Assembly (NCBI RefSeq): GCF_002575655.3 | Contig: NC_053037.3 | Location: forward strand, 506,238,544 to 506,302,543 | Source: Aegilops tauschii subsp. strangulata | Taxonomy: Eukaryota > Streptophyta > Magnoliopsida > Poales > Poaceae | Reading direction: 5' to 3' | Length of the DNA: 64,000 nt | Part shown: positions 1 to 12,919 of the stretch, piece by piece | Layout: every line of letters begins with the position of its first letter | Numbering within the stretch: the first letter of the stretch is position 1 | The notes under the pieces: generated by a model | Seen by the model: only the letters and a program-made list of their open reading frames with translations | The model's database searches: none | What the model was told of the DNA's origin: nothing | Position numbers and translations under genes: made by a program

Positions 1-447
1 GAGAGAATGCAAAGGCTTCGCACAAGTAGGATGGATACTCGATTTCGGACTCCGGTTCCGAGAAGAAGAAGGGTGGGCGGGTGGGAAAAACAAGGACAGC
101 TTCGGACAGGGAAATCACATTGATTGAAAAGAGCTGAGGATTGATCTTGCAAAAGATGACGAGGGGCGAAACCACTCGAAGAAAAATGCGCCGGATTGAA
201 AAGAGGATGGGCAACGAACGAAAACTAACCGTGAGATCCTAAAAAAATTAAAGGGGAAGAGGAATAGTTCAAAATACCTACGTCAAGATGTCTCACCAGA
301 GCGATGAAGGGGCAGAGGAGTAAAAGAATTCCTACTCTCCGATATAGCTAGACTCTGAAAACAGTTTTCTTCTAGACTCAACAACGGCCAAACTACACGA
401 GCAATCAAGGGGGGCTCCTAAGGTCGGTCGAGGCTCTGATACCAACT
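1..447 (-). mobile_element. R0 internal region with primer-binding site
   Basis: This is the leader of an LTR retrotransposon on the minus strand that runs off the left edge. Reading the minus strand, the LTR end at 448 is followed by three bases and then TGGTATCAGAGCC (444 down to 432), an exact match to the initiator-Met tRNA primer site common in plant retrotransposons. The remaining 430 bases have no ORF that I recognise, as expected for an untranslated leader. Superfamily cannot be told because gag and pol are outside the window. Confidence 0.75.
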
Positions 448-1857
448 TGTCACGCCCAATATGCGACCCTATCCGAGAGGAACTCGAAGGACACACCAAG
501 GATAGACCCGCATATTGAAATGCTTTTGTAAGGTGGATATCATTACATCATCACAGGGTAAACATGCACAAAGTTGCGGCCACACAAACATGCATACATG
601 CTGATGAAAAACCAGGGACTTAGCAAAATTTACCCTCGGGAACAGTTGGACGGGACGGTGCGGAACGAGCCGGTCCGGGACACGGCCTGTTTAGATCGGG
701 GAATGGGGGCGTCCAGGGTCGGACCCGTCCCGGCGGTGGGTCAACGCCGGCCCGGCGACGGCGGCGGCGAACGGAGCTCCGGCGAGCTCGGCTTGGTCAA
801 CAGGGGGCGGATCTGGCCCCGGGGTGGCCGGATCCGGGCGCGGGGAGGCCGGATCGGGCAGGGCCGACGACGGATGCGGCGGCGGAGCGGGACGCCGGCG
901 GGGCACGGTGGCGGAGTAGGACACCGGCGCGGCGCGGCGAAGAGCGGCGGGGCGCGGGGGTGCGACCGGGCGAGGCGCGGGCGACGGAGATCTGGAGGGG
1001 CGCGGTCGGCGGTGACGGATGCGTGCCCGGCGAGGCTCCGGCGGCAGGGTCCGGCGACCGGCGACGGAGGGCGGAGGCGGCGACGCACGGCATGGCGGCG
1101 GGCACCTCGGGCGAGCGGTGGCGGAGTATGGCGAAGGGCGGCGGCGCGCGGGCGCGTCCGGGCCCCGATGGGCTCGGGCGGGCTGGCGATGGGCTTGGCG
1201 GGCCCTGGCGGCGGCGCGCGGTGGGAGACGGCGGCGGGTACACGTGGCGGCCCGGGAGTGGACGAACGGTGGCGATGGACATGTCCGTCGGTGGCGGGGG
1301 AAATGTCCGGCGGCGCGAGAGGAGGGAGGCTAGGGTTCATCCACGAATTTCGAGGGGAGGGGGTGTTTATAAAGGCATAGGGAGCTAGGAGAGTCCAAAT
1401 GAGGTGCGGTTTTCGCCCACACGATCGTGATCGAACGACCGAGAGCATGGAGGTGGGTTTGCTGGGTTAGAGGGCTGATTTGGAGGGGTGTTGGGCTGCA
1501 CAAAGAAGGGGTTTCGGGCTACGTGGTTAACCGTTGGGGCATCAAACGAGCTCCAAATGGAACGAAATTTGACGGGCGGTCTATCGGTGCTATACCAAGG
1601 CCACTCGGAAAATCTCGGCCCATTCCGAGAACGTTTTTCTCCCGCTCATGAAACAAGGTCTGAGAGGAGCGACGGGCGCGTGTGGGAGTGTCGGATCGCG
1701 AAACAGACAACGGGGAAAAGGACCGGATGCAAGTTTTGAAAAACATGATGATGCAATGCAGATGATGACATGGCAAAATGCAACACACAAGCAAATGACA
1801 TGGCAACGACGGCGAATAACTTGAAGACACCTGGCGCATCGGATCTGGGGCGTTACA
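448..1857 (-). repeat. R0 5' LTR
   Basis: The LTR is 1410 bp on the minus strand. It starts TGTAACGCCC (at 1857) and ends GGGCGTGACA (at 448), so its ends form an imperfect inverted repeat, and it abuts a Met-tRNA primer site. The middle, about 620-1330, is extremely GC rich. That composition opens long reading frames on both strands, but none looks like a protein. It was inserted into the 3' LTR of G1, whose sequence resumes at 1858. Confidence 0.75.
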
Positions 1858-2141
1858 GTGGAGTCCTCGGGACTCTTCTTGCCCTCTCCCCAAGTCTTCT
1901 GGGTGTCTTCTGGTCCAATAAAAATCATCGCAAAGTTTTATTCCGTTGGACTCCATTTGATATTCCTTTTCTGCGAAACTCAAAAACAAGGAAAAAAACA
2001 GAAACTGGCATTGGGCTCTAGGTTAATAGGTTAGTCCCAAAAATAATATAAAATAGCATATTAATGCATACAAAACATCCAAAACAGGTAATATAATAGC
2101 ATGGAACAATCAAAAATTATAGATACGTTGGAGACGTATCA
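1858..2141 (-). repeat. G1 3' LTR, 5' portion
   Basis: This is the first 284 bp of a TGATACGTCTCC-type LTR on the minus strand. It matches 8541-8790 plus 20534-20582, the same part of the 5' LTR. It is cut at 1857/1858 by insertion of R0; the remainder should lie left of the window. Confidence 0.85.
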
Positions 2142-4940
2142 AGCATCCCCAAGCTTAATTCCTACTCGTCCTCGAGTAGGTAAACGATAAAAACAGAATT
2201 TTTGATGTGGAATGGTACTTAACATATTTATCCATGTAATTTTCTTTATTGTGGCATGAATATTCAGATCCATAAGATTCAAAACAAAAGTTTAATATTG
2301 ACATAAAAACAATAATACTTCAAGCATACTAATAAAGCAATTGTGTCTTCTCAGAATAACATAGCAAAAGAATGTTATCCCTATAAAGTCATATGGTCTG
2401 GCTATGATCTATCTTCACACAAAGTATTTCATCATGCACAACCCCGGTGTTAGTCAAGCAATTGTTTCATACTCTTATGTTCTCAAACTTTTTCAACTTT
2501 CACGCAATACATGAGCGTGAGCCACGGATATAACACTATGGGTGGAATAGAATATGGTGGTTGTGGAGAAGACAAAAATAAGGAGGAAGTCTCACATCAA
2601 CTAGGCATATTAACGGGCTATGGAGATGCCCATCAATTGATATTGATGCGAGTGAGTAGGGATTTCCATGCACTGGATGCACTAGAGCAATAAGTTTATG
2701 AAAGCTCAAAAAGAAACTAAGTGGGTGTGCATCCAACTCGCTTGCTCATGAAGACCTAGGACAATTTGAGGAAGCCCATCATTGGAATATACAAGCCAAG
2801 TTATATAATGAAAAATTCACACTAGTATATGAAAGTGACAAAATAGGAGACTCTCTATCATGAAGATCATGGTGCTACTCTGAAGCACAAGTGTGGAAAA
2901 AGGATAGTAACATTGTCCCTTCTCTCTTTTCTCTCATCTTTTTTATTTTGGGTTCTTTGGGCTCTTTTTTTCTATTTTTCTTCTTCTTTTTGTTTGGGCT
3001 TTTTTGCCTCTTTTTTATTTGGGCTTCTTTGGCCTCTTTTATTTTCTTTAAAGTCCGGAGACTCATCCCAACTTGTGAGGGAATCATAGCTTCCATCATC
3101 CTTTCCTCACATGGGACAATGCTCTAATAATGATGATCATCACACTTATATTTACTTACAAGTCAAGAATTACAGCTCAATGCTAGAACAAAATATGACT
3201 CTATATGAATGCCTCATTCATATGAGAACAATATGACAATGATGGTGTGTGTCATAATAAACGGAATGATGGAAGTTGCATGGCAATATATCTCGGAATG
3301 GCTATGGAAATACCATAATAGGTAGGTATGGTGGTTGTTTTGAGGAAGGATATATGGTGGGTTTAATGCACCGGCGAAAGTTGCGTGGTACTAGAGAGGC
3401 TAGCAATAGTGGAAGGGTGAGAGTGCGTATAATCCATGGACTCAACATTAGTCATAAAGAACTCACATACTTATTGCAAAAGTCTATTAGTTATCGAAAC
3501 AAAGTACTACAAGCATGCTCCTAGGGGGAGGGTTGGTAGGAGTTAACCATGGCGTGATCCCGACCTCCACACAAAGGATGGCAATCAAAAAATAAATCAT
3601 GCTCCGACTTCATCACATAATGGTTCACCGTACGTGCATGCTACGGGAATCACAAACTTTTAACACAAGTATTTCTATGAATCCACAATTACTCACTAGC
3701 ATGACTCTAATATCACCATCTTTATATCTCAAAACAAATGCAAGGAATCAAACTTCTCATAGTATTCAATGCTCTTTATCTGAAAGTTTTTATTATATCC
3801 CTCTTGGATCCCCATCATATTAGGACTAAATTCATAACCTAAGCAAATTACCATGCTGTTTAGAGACTCTCAAAATAATATAAGTGAAGCATGAGAGTTC
3901 AATAATTTCTAAAAAAATAAAGCCACTGTCGTGCTCTAAAAAGATATAAGTGAAGCACTAGAGCAAATTGCCTAGCTCAAAAGATATAAGTTAAGCACAT
4001 AGAGTATTCTAATAAATTCATGATTCATGTGTGTCCATCTCAAAAGGTATGTACAGCAAGGATGATTGTGGCAAACTAAAAAGCAAAGACTCATATCATA
4101 CAAGACGCTCCAAGCAAAACACATATCATGTGGTGAATAAAAATATAGCCTCAAGTAAATTTACCGATGGATCGAAGACGAAAGAGGGGATGCCATCCGG
4201 GGCATCCTCAAGCTTAGATGCTTGGCTGTCCTTTAATATTACCTTGGGGTGCCTTGGGGATCCCCAAGCTTAGGCTCTTGCCACTCCTTATGCCATAGTC
4301 CATCAAAACTTTACCCAAAACTTGAAAACTTCACAACACAAAACTCAACACAAAACTCAACAGAAAACTCATGAGATCCGTTAGTATAAAAATATAAATC
4401 ACCACTTTTGGTACTGTTGTGAACTAATTCTTTATTTATATTGGTGTAATATCTAATGTATCCCAACTTCTCCATTGTTCATACCCCCCGATACTACCCA
4501 TAGATTCATCAAAATAAGCAAACAACACATAGAAAACAGAATCTGTCAAAAACAGAACAGTCTGTAGTAATCTGGAAATTCCATATACTTCTATAACTCC
4601 AAAAATTCTTCAAACTTAGGACAACATAGGCAATTCATATATCAATCTTGTGTAAAAAATTCAGATCAAAAGCACGTTTCTGTGATTCTTTAAAATTCTG
4701 GCAATAAGCGCAAAAGTTTCTGTTTTTCAACAAGATCAAATCAACGATATACCAAAGTATCCCAAAAGCTTTACTTGGCTCAAACACTAACTAAAAACAC
4801 CAAAAAACAATTACTACAGAGGTAATAATGTGTATTTATTGAAGAACGGGACCAAAAACAAAAAACATAAAAATAAAATTGGGTTGCCTCCCAACAAGCG
4901 CTATTGTTTAACGCCCCTAGCTAGGCATGTTGCAATAGAT
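2142..4940 (-). other. G1 3' non-coding region with polypurine tract
   Basis: The stretch between the protease stop codon and the 3' LTR has no credible ORF. The polypurine tract, AAGCTTGGGGATGC on the minus strand (2156-2143), lies one base from the LTR. Related motifs recur near 4199-4212 and 4257-4272, where the sequence can fold into hairpins; one is the perfect 16-base palindrome CTTGGGGATCCCCAAG. The equivalent region of G4 (43893-46687) keeps the same layout. AT-rich text around 2900-3060 contains pyrimidine runs only. Confidence 0.7.
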
Positions 4941-7026
4941 CTAGGTATTGTCATCTTTGGTATTGAATCCATAAGTAGCCCTCATAATAGATTCATATGG
5001 AAACTTAATTTTCTTTCTTGGGAAGTGTTTCATGCCCTTCCTTAACGAAAATTGAAATCTAATGTTTCCTTCTTTCATATCAATAATTGCACCAATCGTT
5101 CTAAGGAAAGGTCTATAAAGAATAATAGGACATGTCAGATTGCAATCTATATCAAGCACAATGAAATCTACAGGCACATAATTCCTATTTTCAACAATGA
5201 GAACATCATTAGTCCTTCCCATAGGTTTCTTAATAGTGGAATCCGCTAGATGCAAATTCAAAGAACAATCATCAAATTCACGAAAACCTAGTACATCACA
5301 TAAAGTTTTTGGAATCGTGGAAACGCTAGCACCCAAATCACACAAAGCATGGCACTCATAATCTTTAATTTTAATCTTAATAGTAGGTTCCCACTCATCA
5401 TAAAGCTTTCTAGGGATCGAAACTTCCAACTCAAGTTTTTCTTCAAAAGATTTCATCATAGCATCAACGATATGTTTAGTAAAAGCTTTATTTTGATTAT
5501 AAGCATGAGGAGAATTCAACATGGATTGCAACAAGGAAATACAATCTATCAAATAACAATTATAATAATTAAAGTCCTTGAAATCCAAAAGAGTGGGTTC
5601 ATTGCTACTTAAAGTTTTGACCTCTCCAATCCCACTTTTATCATTTTTTTCATTAAGATCTATAAACTCCAAATCATTGGGACGCCTTCTAGCTAAAGTT
5701 GAATCATCTCCAGTCCCATATTTATCAAGATTTTTATTATCAAACAAAGATTCAATAGGAGTCACATCAAGAACTTTAGGATCTTTATCATTATTATCAC
5801 TAGAAATAGAAGAACACGCTTTTACAAACCAATCTCGCTTACCACGCATCCTAACGGTTCTTTCTTTACACTCATCAATAGAAATTTTAATAGCTTTCAG
5901 AGATTCATTAATATCATGCTTGGGTGGCATAGATCTAATCTTCAAAGAATCAATCTCAAGAGAAATTCTATCAACGTTCCTAGCCAAATCATCAATCTTG
6001 AGCAATTTTTCTTCAACCGTAGCATTGAAAGCTTCTTGGGAATTAATGAAATCTTTAATATTGTTCTCAAGATCAGAAGGTATTTTATTATAATTTCCAT
6101 AATAATTGTTGTAGGAATTACCATAATGATTAGAGGAATTACTAGGAAACGGCCTAGGGTTGAAATTACCTCTATAAGCGTTATTACCAAAATTGTTCCT
6201 TCCAACAAAATTCACATCCATAGATTCATTATTGTTCTCAATAGAAGTAGACAAAGGCATATCATTGGGATCAATAGGAGCACTCTTACTAGCAATCAAT
6301 TTCATAAGTTCATCCATCTTTCCACTCAAAGTATTAATTTCTTCAATCACATGCACTTTTTTACTAGTGGAAGATCTTTCGGTATGCCACTGAGAGTAAT
6401 TAGCCCTAACATTATCTAGGAGTTTAGTAGCTTATCCTAATGTAATTTCCATAAAAGTACCTCCCGTGGTGGAATCTAAAAGATTTCTAAATGCAAAATT
6501 CAGTTCGGCATAATTTTTTTGCATGATCATCCATAAACTTAAACCATGAGTAGGGCAATTTCTTATCATCAATTTCATCCTCTCCCAAGATTGTGCAACA
6601 TGTTCATGATCAAGTTGCTTAAAATTCAGTATATCGTTCCTAAGGGAGATGATCTTAGCGGGAGGAAAATACTTGGAAATAAATGCATCTTTACACTTGT
6701 TCCATGAATCAATACTATTTTTAGGCAAAGATGAAAACCAAGTTTTAGGACGATCTCATAGAGAGAACGGGAATAGCTTCAATTTAACAATACCATTATC
6801 CACATATTTTTTATTTTGCATATCATACAGCTCAACCAAAGTATTTGGATGGGATGCGGCATCTTCACTAGGAAGGCCAGAAAATTGATCTTTCATAACA
6901 AGATTCAACAAAGCGGCATTAATGTCATAAGATTCCGCACTAGTGGCGGGAGCAATTGGGGTACTAATAAAATCATTATTATTAGTATTAGAAAAAATCA
7001 CACAACTTGGTATTTTCTTGAGACGT
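4941..7026 (-). pseudogene. G1 gag-protease, broken
   Basis: The product would be the structural Gag protein fused to an aspartic protease. Reading on the minus strand, the segment 7026-6756 carries the gag N-terminus, 6728-6432 the retrotransposon-gag core (WNKCKDAFISKYF and AWERMKLMIRNCPTHG-like motifs), and 6356-4941 an Asn/Gly/Tyr-rich linker, a predicted coiled-coil-like stretch and the protease. The protease motif reads CDLGASVSTIP; the D-L-G-A-S form resembles Athila/Tat-type plant gypsy proteases rather than D-S/T-G. Compared with G4 the start codon is changed to ACG (7026-7024), and stops interrupt the frame near 6756 and 6432. A conserved ILGRPF-like motif has Tyr in place of Gly. 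Nothing downstream resembles RT. Confidence 0.8.
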
Positions 7027-7228
7027 CGTGACAAAGCAAGCAATCTAGCACGCGAGCAAAAAAGCAAACGAAAAGACAAACGGAAGAAGGGCGAATAAAA
7101 AGGCAAATATTTTTCTGATTTTCTCAAAACGTTTTAGAAGTGGGGGAGAGGAAAACGAGAGGCAAACGGCAAATAATGTAATTCAAGAGATGAGAGTGGT
7201 GGGTACTTGGTAGGCTTGATGTAGAACC

Positions 7229-7246
7229 TCCCTGGCAATGGCGCCA
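7229..7246 (-). other. G1 primer-binding site (tRNA-Asp type)
   Basis: On the minus strand the bases read TGGCGCCATTGCCAGGGA, 11 bases inside the LTR end at 7258. It matches the 3' end of plant tRNA-Asp (complement TGGCGCCGTTGCCGGGGA) with two changes. Confidence 0.8.
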
Positions 7247-7257
7247 GAAATTCTTCC

Positions 7258-8790
7258 TGCTACTTCTTGAGCTTGCGTTGGTTTTTCCCTTGAAGAGGAA
7301 AGGGTGATGCAGCAAAGTAGATATAAGTATTTCCCTCAGTTTGAGCACCAAGGTATAAATCCAGTAGGAGGTACAAGCAAGTCTCCAATCTATGCACCTG
7401 CACAAACAATCAAACACTTGCACCCAACGCGATAAAGGGGTTGTCAATCCCATCAGAGTCACTTGCAAGGATGAGATCTGATAGAGATAGATATAAAAGA
7501 TTACTAAAATGTAAAACAAAATAAAAGCAAATAAAACTCAGCGAGGTATTTTTTGGGTTTTTGGTTTATAGATCTGAAAATATATGATGGAAAATAGAAC
7601 CGGGGGCCATAGGTTTCACTAGAGGCTTCTCTCTTGAAAGAAAACAGTGGGTGAACCAATTACTGTCGAGCAATTGATATAAAAGCGCAAAGTTATGACG
7701 ATATCCAAGGCAATGATTATGAATATAGGCATCACGTCCATGTCAAGTAGACTGAAACGATTCTGCATCTACTACTATTACTCAACACATCGACCGACTC
7801 GTGCCTGCATCTAGAGTATTAAGTTCATAAGAACAGAGCAATGCTTTAAGTAAGATGACATGATGTAGAGGGATAAACTCAAGCAATATGACGAAAACCC
7901 TTTTTTTTTATCCTTGATGGCAACAATACAATACGTCCCTCGCTACCCCTACTGTCACTGGGTGAGGACACTGCAAGATTGAACCCAAAACTAAGCACCT
8001 CTCTCATTGCAAAGAAAACCAATCTAGTTGGCCAAACTATACCGATAATTCAAAGAGAAATACAAAGATATTTAATCAGGCATAAAAGAGTTCAGAAAAG
8101 ACTCAAATAATATTCATAGATAATCTGATCATAAATCCACAATTCATCGGATCTCGATAAACACATCGCAAAAGAATATTACATCGGATAGAACTCCAAG
8201 AACATCGAGGAGAACATTGTATTGAAGATCAAAGAGAGAGAAGAAGCCATCTAGCTACTAGCTATGGACCCGTAGATCTGTGGTAAACTACGCACGCTTC
8301 ATCGGAAGGGCAATAGGGTTGATGTAGAAGCTCTCCGTGATTGAATCCCCCTTCGGCAGATCGCCGGAAAAGGTCCCAAGATGGGATCTCACGAGGTCAG
8401 AGGCTTGCGGCGGTGGAAAAGTATTTTGGTGGACGCGTCTGGTGGTTTGGGAATATTTCAGGATTTATAGAGCTGAGATGGAGGTCGGTGGACTCCCGAG
8501 GGGCCCACAAGCCAGGGGGACGCCCCCCTAGGGCGCGCCCTGAGGGCTTGTGGAGTCCTTGGGACTCTTCTGGCCCTCTCCCCAAGTCTTCTGGGTGTCT
8601 TCTGGTCCAAGAAAAATCATCGCGAAAGTTTTATTCTGTTTGGACTCCATTTGATATTCCTTTTTTGTGAAACTAAAAAACAAGGAAAAAACAGAAACTG
8701 GCACTGGGATCTAGGTTAATACGTTAGTCCCAAAAATAATATAAAATAGCATATTAATGCATATAAAACATCCAAAACAGATAATATAAT
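7258..8790 (-). repeat. G1 5' LTR, main part
   Basis: This is 1533 bp of the minus-strand LTR, ending in CA at 7258 next to the primer site. The other 49 bp are at 20534-20582, giving about 1582 bp, close to the 1592 bp of G4's LTR. The outermost G of the TG start is changed (the plus strand reads TA rather than CA at 20581-20582). The last five bases, ATAAT, are the left target-site duplication of R1. Confidence 0.85.
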
Positions 8791-9961
8791 TGTCGGTGTA
8801 CAAAGATAGGGGCTCTCCTTTGTACCCCTTACTTGTGCACGGGCAGTCAGAGCCGCACCTGCGGCCACACCTAACATGGCAAGGGAGGGAGGCCGAAGCA
8901 CAAGGCCAACTAAAACAATGCCAAGACCAAGAACACAAAGAGCAGAGGGACGAAGCAGGTTCCCCCGGCAAGACCCTTGCCGGGGCAGCCTCAACAGCCC
9001 CGGCAAGAGCCTTGCCGGGGCAGCTCGCCCAGCACCAGCGGGGTGCACCACCCTTGAGCCCACGGCTTCCAACATAACCAACCACGATGGGATGAAGGCT
9101 CGGGAGGCGCCTCCATGGTGGCATGCAGATCTTTGTCAAGATCATAGATACACAAGATTAGATGAGGGTTAGAAGACGACGACCCTCGGCAAGGCCCTTG
9201 ACGAGGAAAGCAACAAGGCCCCCGGCGAGATCGTTGCCGGGGACGACTACGACGTCGCAGCAAGACGCTTGTCGGGGCCCCGGCAAGTACCTTGCCGAGG
9301 ACATTGGTGGGGCCACAACCGGACCCACGCCTACCAAGACTCCATCGCCGTTCCCATGCAGCTGCCAGCCCAACCAGTTGGGCAAGCACCTGCGTGGCGT
9401 CATGTGGCTTCCAAGCTAACTCAGCAAGCACCTGCGTGGTGGCATGCAGATCTTCGTGAAGACCCTACCACCGCGCCACCTCAGCTGTCTGCCTGCCTAC
9501 ATGGCACCGCACGCATCGTTGGCCCGGGCGCGTGTCAAAGCAAGGCGGGGCGGCGACGGACGGGACGGGCCCCATTCCCGTCCCCAATAAAGCAAGGGGA
9601 CACCTAAGCGATGCATTAAATGCGTCTTGTCCTGTAATACGGGCGATAAGCTCACGATACTGTGGACCTTTCCACCTCCTGTATGCCACTGTGGTAGCCC
9701 CTTTCGACTATAAAAGGAGGCCCGAGGCATACTGGAGGACGATTCGGCTCTTTGGGACTACGCGGCCACCGTAGCTAGTTCGAGAGCTCAAGAACACTCT
9801 AAAATACACACCAAAGCAGGACTAGGGTACTACGCATCCTCGCGGCCCGAACCTGGGTAAACGATCTTTGTGCTAGCTCCTAAACCTGCTCTTCTCACAA
9901 CCCCGCGCCCTCCAACCGTAGAAGGGATTCCAGTGATCCCATAGGTGTTGTTTCCCCGACA
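8791..9961 (+). repeat. R1 5' LTR
   Basis: The LTR runs TGTCGGTGTAC...TTTCCCCGACA and contains at least six short hairpins of the form GGCAAG-N3-CTTGCC between 8963 and 9301. A TATA-like TATAAAAGG lies at 9711-9719, about 250 bp before the LTR end. The internal region starts at 9962 with TCTTTGGCGCGCCGGG, which I take as the primer-site area, but I cannot name the tRNA. Confidence 0.9.
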
Positions 9962-10034
9962 TCTTTGGCGCGCCGGGTAGGGGGCGTAGTTGTGATAATC
10001 TGGTTTAGCGCCGGTTCAGCAGTTTTTCATCGCC

Positions 10035-11533
10035 ATGGCTCCCAAGAAGAAGACGATCACAGTGATCGGTTCATCTGGAGCCGAACGGCCCGTGCCAGTG
10101 CGAGCGGGTGACGGGGTGGTTGCGGATGGAAGCCGAGGCGCGGCCCACGACCCCCCACGTCGCTCTAGCAGTCGAAGCATGGCGAGCGGTGTCGTTCATG
10201 CGCAGAACGACGAGCCGCATGCCACCAAGTCCAAAGACGGAGCCGGACCCCCCGCAGGCGGCGCGGGGCCCTCCAAGGGCGGCGCGGCGACCTCCAAAAC
10301 GCCACGCCGGCGCCAACAGCGCGCTCCTCTCAGGCTGCGCGTGGTGAACGGCGTCGCCACCCTGATGACGCAGGGCGCCGCCGCGGGAAGAGTCCCGTGC
10401 ACCATTCGCGGGACGCAGAAGACCAGCACGCTCGCCGAGGCGCCGGCAAAGACGGCATGCAGCCGCAGGACCGTGATAGAGCTCCTTCTAACATGGTTAG
10501 AAGTCGGAGCGCGTCACGATCCACGCAGGTCTCGCCGCCGCCGACGCCGGCAGAGGCCTTAGCGCGCACACAGTTGCTCCTTGACTTCCCTCCTACTGCG
10601 GGGAAGCTCGACAAGTGGAGAACCACCATCCGGAGCCTCGTCAGCATTGCCAACAAGGACGAGCCGCGACTAGTAGGGCCCTCAGGCCGGCGCTCCGTCG
10701 AAGCACCACGCGCCAGTGGAGGAAGGACCGAAGGCACTGCAGCCACAGTGCATTCTCCTCCTCCTCGCCAGGTGCTGCGGGCGCCGGTCCGTCGCGACGA
10801 CGCGTGTGATAACATTTCCATAGCGTCGTCCGACCCACGGACCCACCGCGACCAACGCCAAGTTCTTCGGGAGCGAACCCATGAAGACGCTTGAACCACC
10901 ATCGAGTGCAGGCGCGAAGCGCGCCACTAGTCGAACAGGCGAGCAGGACCCACTATGGACCACCCAGCACCGGGAGGCCCTGGGGGCTTACCTTACGAGG
11001 TAGGTTGTCCGGCCTTTACCCGTGAGCTGCGGCAGTTCCAGTGGCCTACTGACCGCACATTCAAGCCTGACGTTGGCGAAAAGTACAACGGCCAGACTCA
11101 CCCATCAGAGTTCCTCTGCATATACACCATCGCGATGCAAGCTGCAGGAGCTTGCGACGACAAGGTGCTTGCCAATTACTTTCCGTTGGCACTCAAACCC
11201 AACGTTATGTCATGGTTGAAGCACTTGCCAGTAGATTCTATCTCTTCCTGGTCGGATTTGTGCCACGAGTTTGTTGGCGCCTTTACGGGAGGCCACCAAG
11301 CTCATGGCCAGGCAAGCGACTTGCATGTCATCCCCCAGAAAGAAGGCGAAAGCCTGCACACGTACATAAAGAGGTTCAGCCGAGTGCAGTACAACATCCC
11401 GAACGTTCACCCCGCCACCATCATCAGCGCATTCCATCAGAATGTGCGAAACCGCAAGATGTGTGAAGAGCTGGCGATGAACAAGGTGAAGGATGTGGCA
11501 GAACTCTACGTTCTGGCCGACAGGTGTGCTTGA
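10035..11533 (+). pseudogene. R1 gag, frameshifted
   Basis: Gag would form the virus-like particle. The N-terminal Pro/Arg/Ala-rich part starts at the ATG at 10035 and ends in a stop at 10560; the homologous frame continues in 10397-10894 (containing LLLDFPPTAGKLDKW) and then in 10955-11533. The last part is a typical retrotransposon-gag domain with the motifs WLKHLPVDSISSW, LHTYIKRFSRV and ADRCA at its end. At least two frame changes and the stop at 11531 disrupt it. The start is the first ATG about 75 bases after the LTR. Confidence 0.8.
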
Positions 11534-12919
11534 GCTGAAGAGGGGAGGAAGTACCCCGGCGAAGATGCCGGCATGGAAACCGACTCCTCAGACAAAGACG
11601 TTGCCGCCCTGGCAAAAAAGGGTCGGCGCCGCAATAGGAAGCGTAAGGGTAAAGCCGTGCTTGCCGTTGAGGGATCTGACGACACCAGCGCCGCCAAGAA
11701 GACCAAGGCAGATGACCCCGGCAAGGAGATTGCCGGGTGTGCCTCCTGCCGAGCCTTGACGGCTGCCGACAAGCCAGGAAGCTCCGACAAGCAATACTAC
11801 AAGATCCATCACACCAAGGGCCACGACCTCCAGAACTGCCGACAAGTCGAGCTGCTTGCCGAGAAGCAAAAAGCTGAATATAAGAGGCGGGACAAGGAGA
11901 AGGGTTAGGATGGTGCCGAGGGATCCGGCAAGAAGCGTGGCGGCCAAGGAAGTCACCGCGGAAAAGATAACCAACAAGAGAGGCCCGCCCGGGGCCGTGA
12001 CAAGAAGCAAGAAGATGATGATCACGATGAGGACGACGAGTCCGGCGAGCAAGAGTTCCAGAAGGCTACGGAGGCCATGTGCATCGACGGTGGTGCTTCT
12101 CTGCATACCTCTCACCGCTAGCTCAAGCAATGGGCGCGTGAGATTACAGAAGCAGAACCATCGTTTGATGCCCAGAAGCCGCTGAAGTGGTCCAGCACGC
12201 CTATCATTTTTGACACCGAGGATCATCCTGATCGCACAACTGCGGTCGGGTGTTTGCCGTTGTTGGTCTCATCAACGATACACAATCTCAAGGTGACAAA
12301 GATGCTAGTTGATGGCGGGGCCAGCCTGAACTTGATCTCGCCCGCTGTGATCAAGAGGCTGCAGATTCCGGACGGGGACCTTGAAGAAACGGGCACGTTT
12401 TAGGGGGTCAATCCAGGAAGAAGCCAGCCAAAGGGAAAGGTCACGCTGCCCGTGACGTTTGGAAGCGATTTGAACTACAGGACGGAGAGGATTGTCTTTA
12501 ATGTTGCCAAGATCCCCTTACCTTACAACGGGATCCTTGGCCGCCCAGCGCTGGCCAAGTTCATGGCGGCGTCACATTACGCCTATAACACGCTGAAGAT
12601 GCCAGGGCCGATGACTATCATCACCGTCCCCTCCGACAAGAAAGACGCGCTGATCTGCGCCAACCAGCTCTACCGGGAGGCAGTTGCCGCAACTGCTGCC
12701 AAGGCACTTGCTCCTGCCGCTGAAGCCCCGGGAGGGAAGAAGACCGGCAAGACCTCTCGAACCCACTCCGGCAAGTGCACCTCTTCGAAGTGTAGTGCTC
12801 CCGTCGAGGACGTGCTAGAGAGCTCCACCGGCAAGAGCAAGAAGTCCAGAGCTATGCCACCAGAGACCAAGAAGGTGTCCGTCAAAGAGGATGACACGGG
12901 GGGGGGGCTTTCACCATAA
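11534..12919 (+). pseudogene. R1 gag zinc knuckle and aspartic protease, broken
   Basis: After the stop at 11531 the same polyprotein continues. A Lys/Arg-rich region is followed by a knuckle-like stretch, YYKIHHTKGHDLQNC, whose first Cys position is Tyr. The aspartic protease domain contains LVDGGASLNLIS around 12308-12343 (D-G-G in place of D-T/S-G) and ILGRPAL near 12533. In-frame stops lie at about 12119 and 12402. The C-terminal linker (12572-12919) is rich in Lys, Ser and Pro. Confidence 0.75.

Noticed and set aside
574..1448. Long overlapping frames on both strands, up to 268 codons
   Set aside because: They lie in the very GC-rich middle of the R0 LTR, give Arg/Gly/Pro/Ala-only sequence in all frames, and show no domain.
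2891..3127. Phe/Leu-rich 78-codon frame resembling membrane segments
   Set aside because: It is the translation of a T-rich run in the non-coding 3' region of G1, which is on the other strand.
8790..9774. Several 80-146-codon frames in the R1 LTR (and again at 19262-20346)
   Set aside because: They are present in both LTRs, on both strands, and reflect GC-rich hairpin repeats, not genes.
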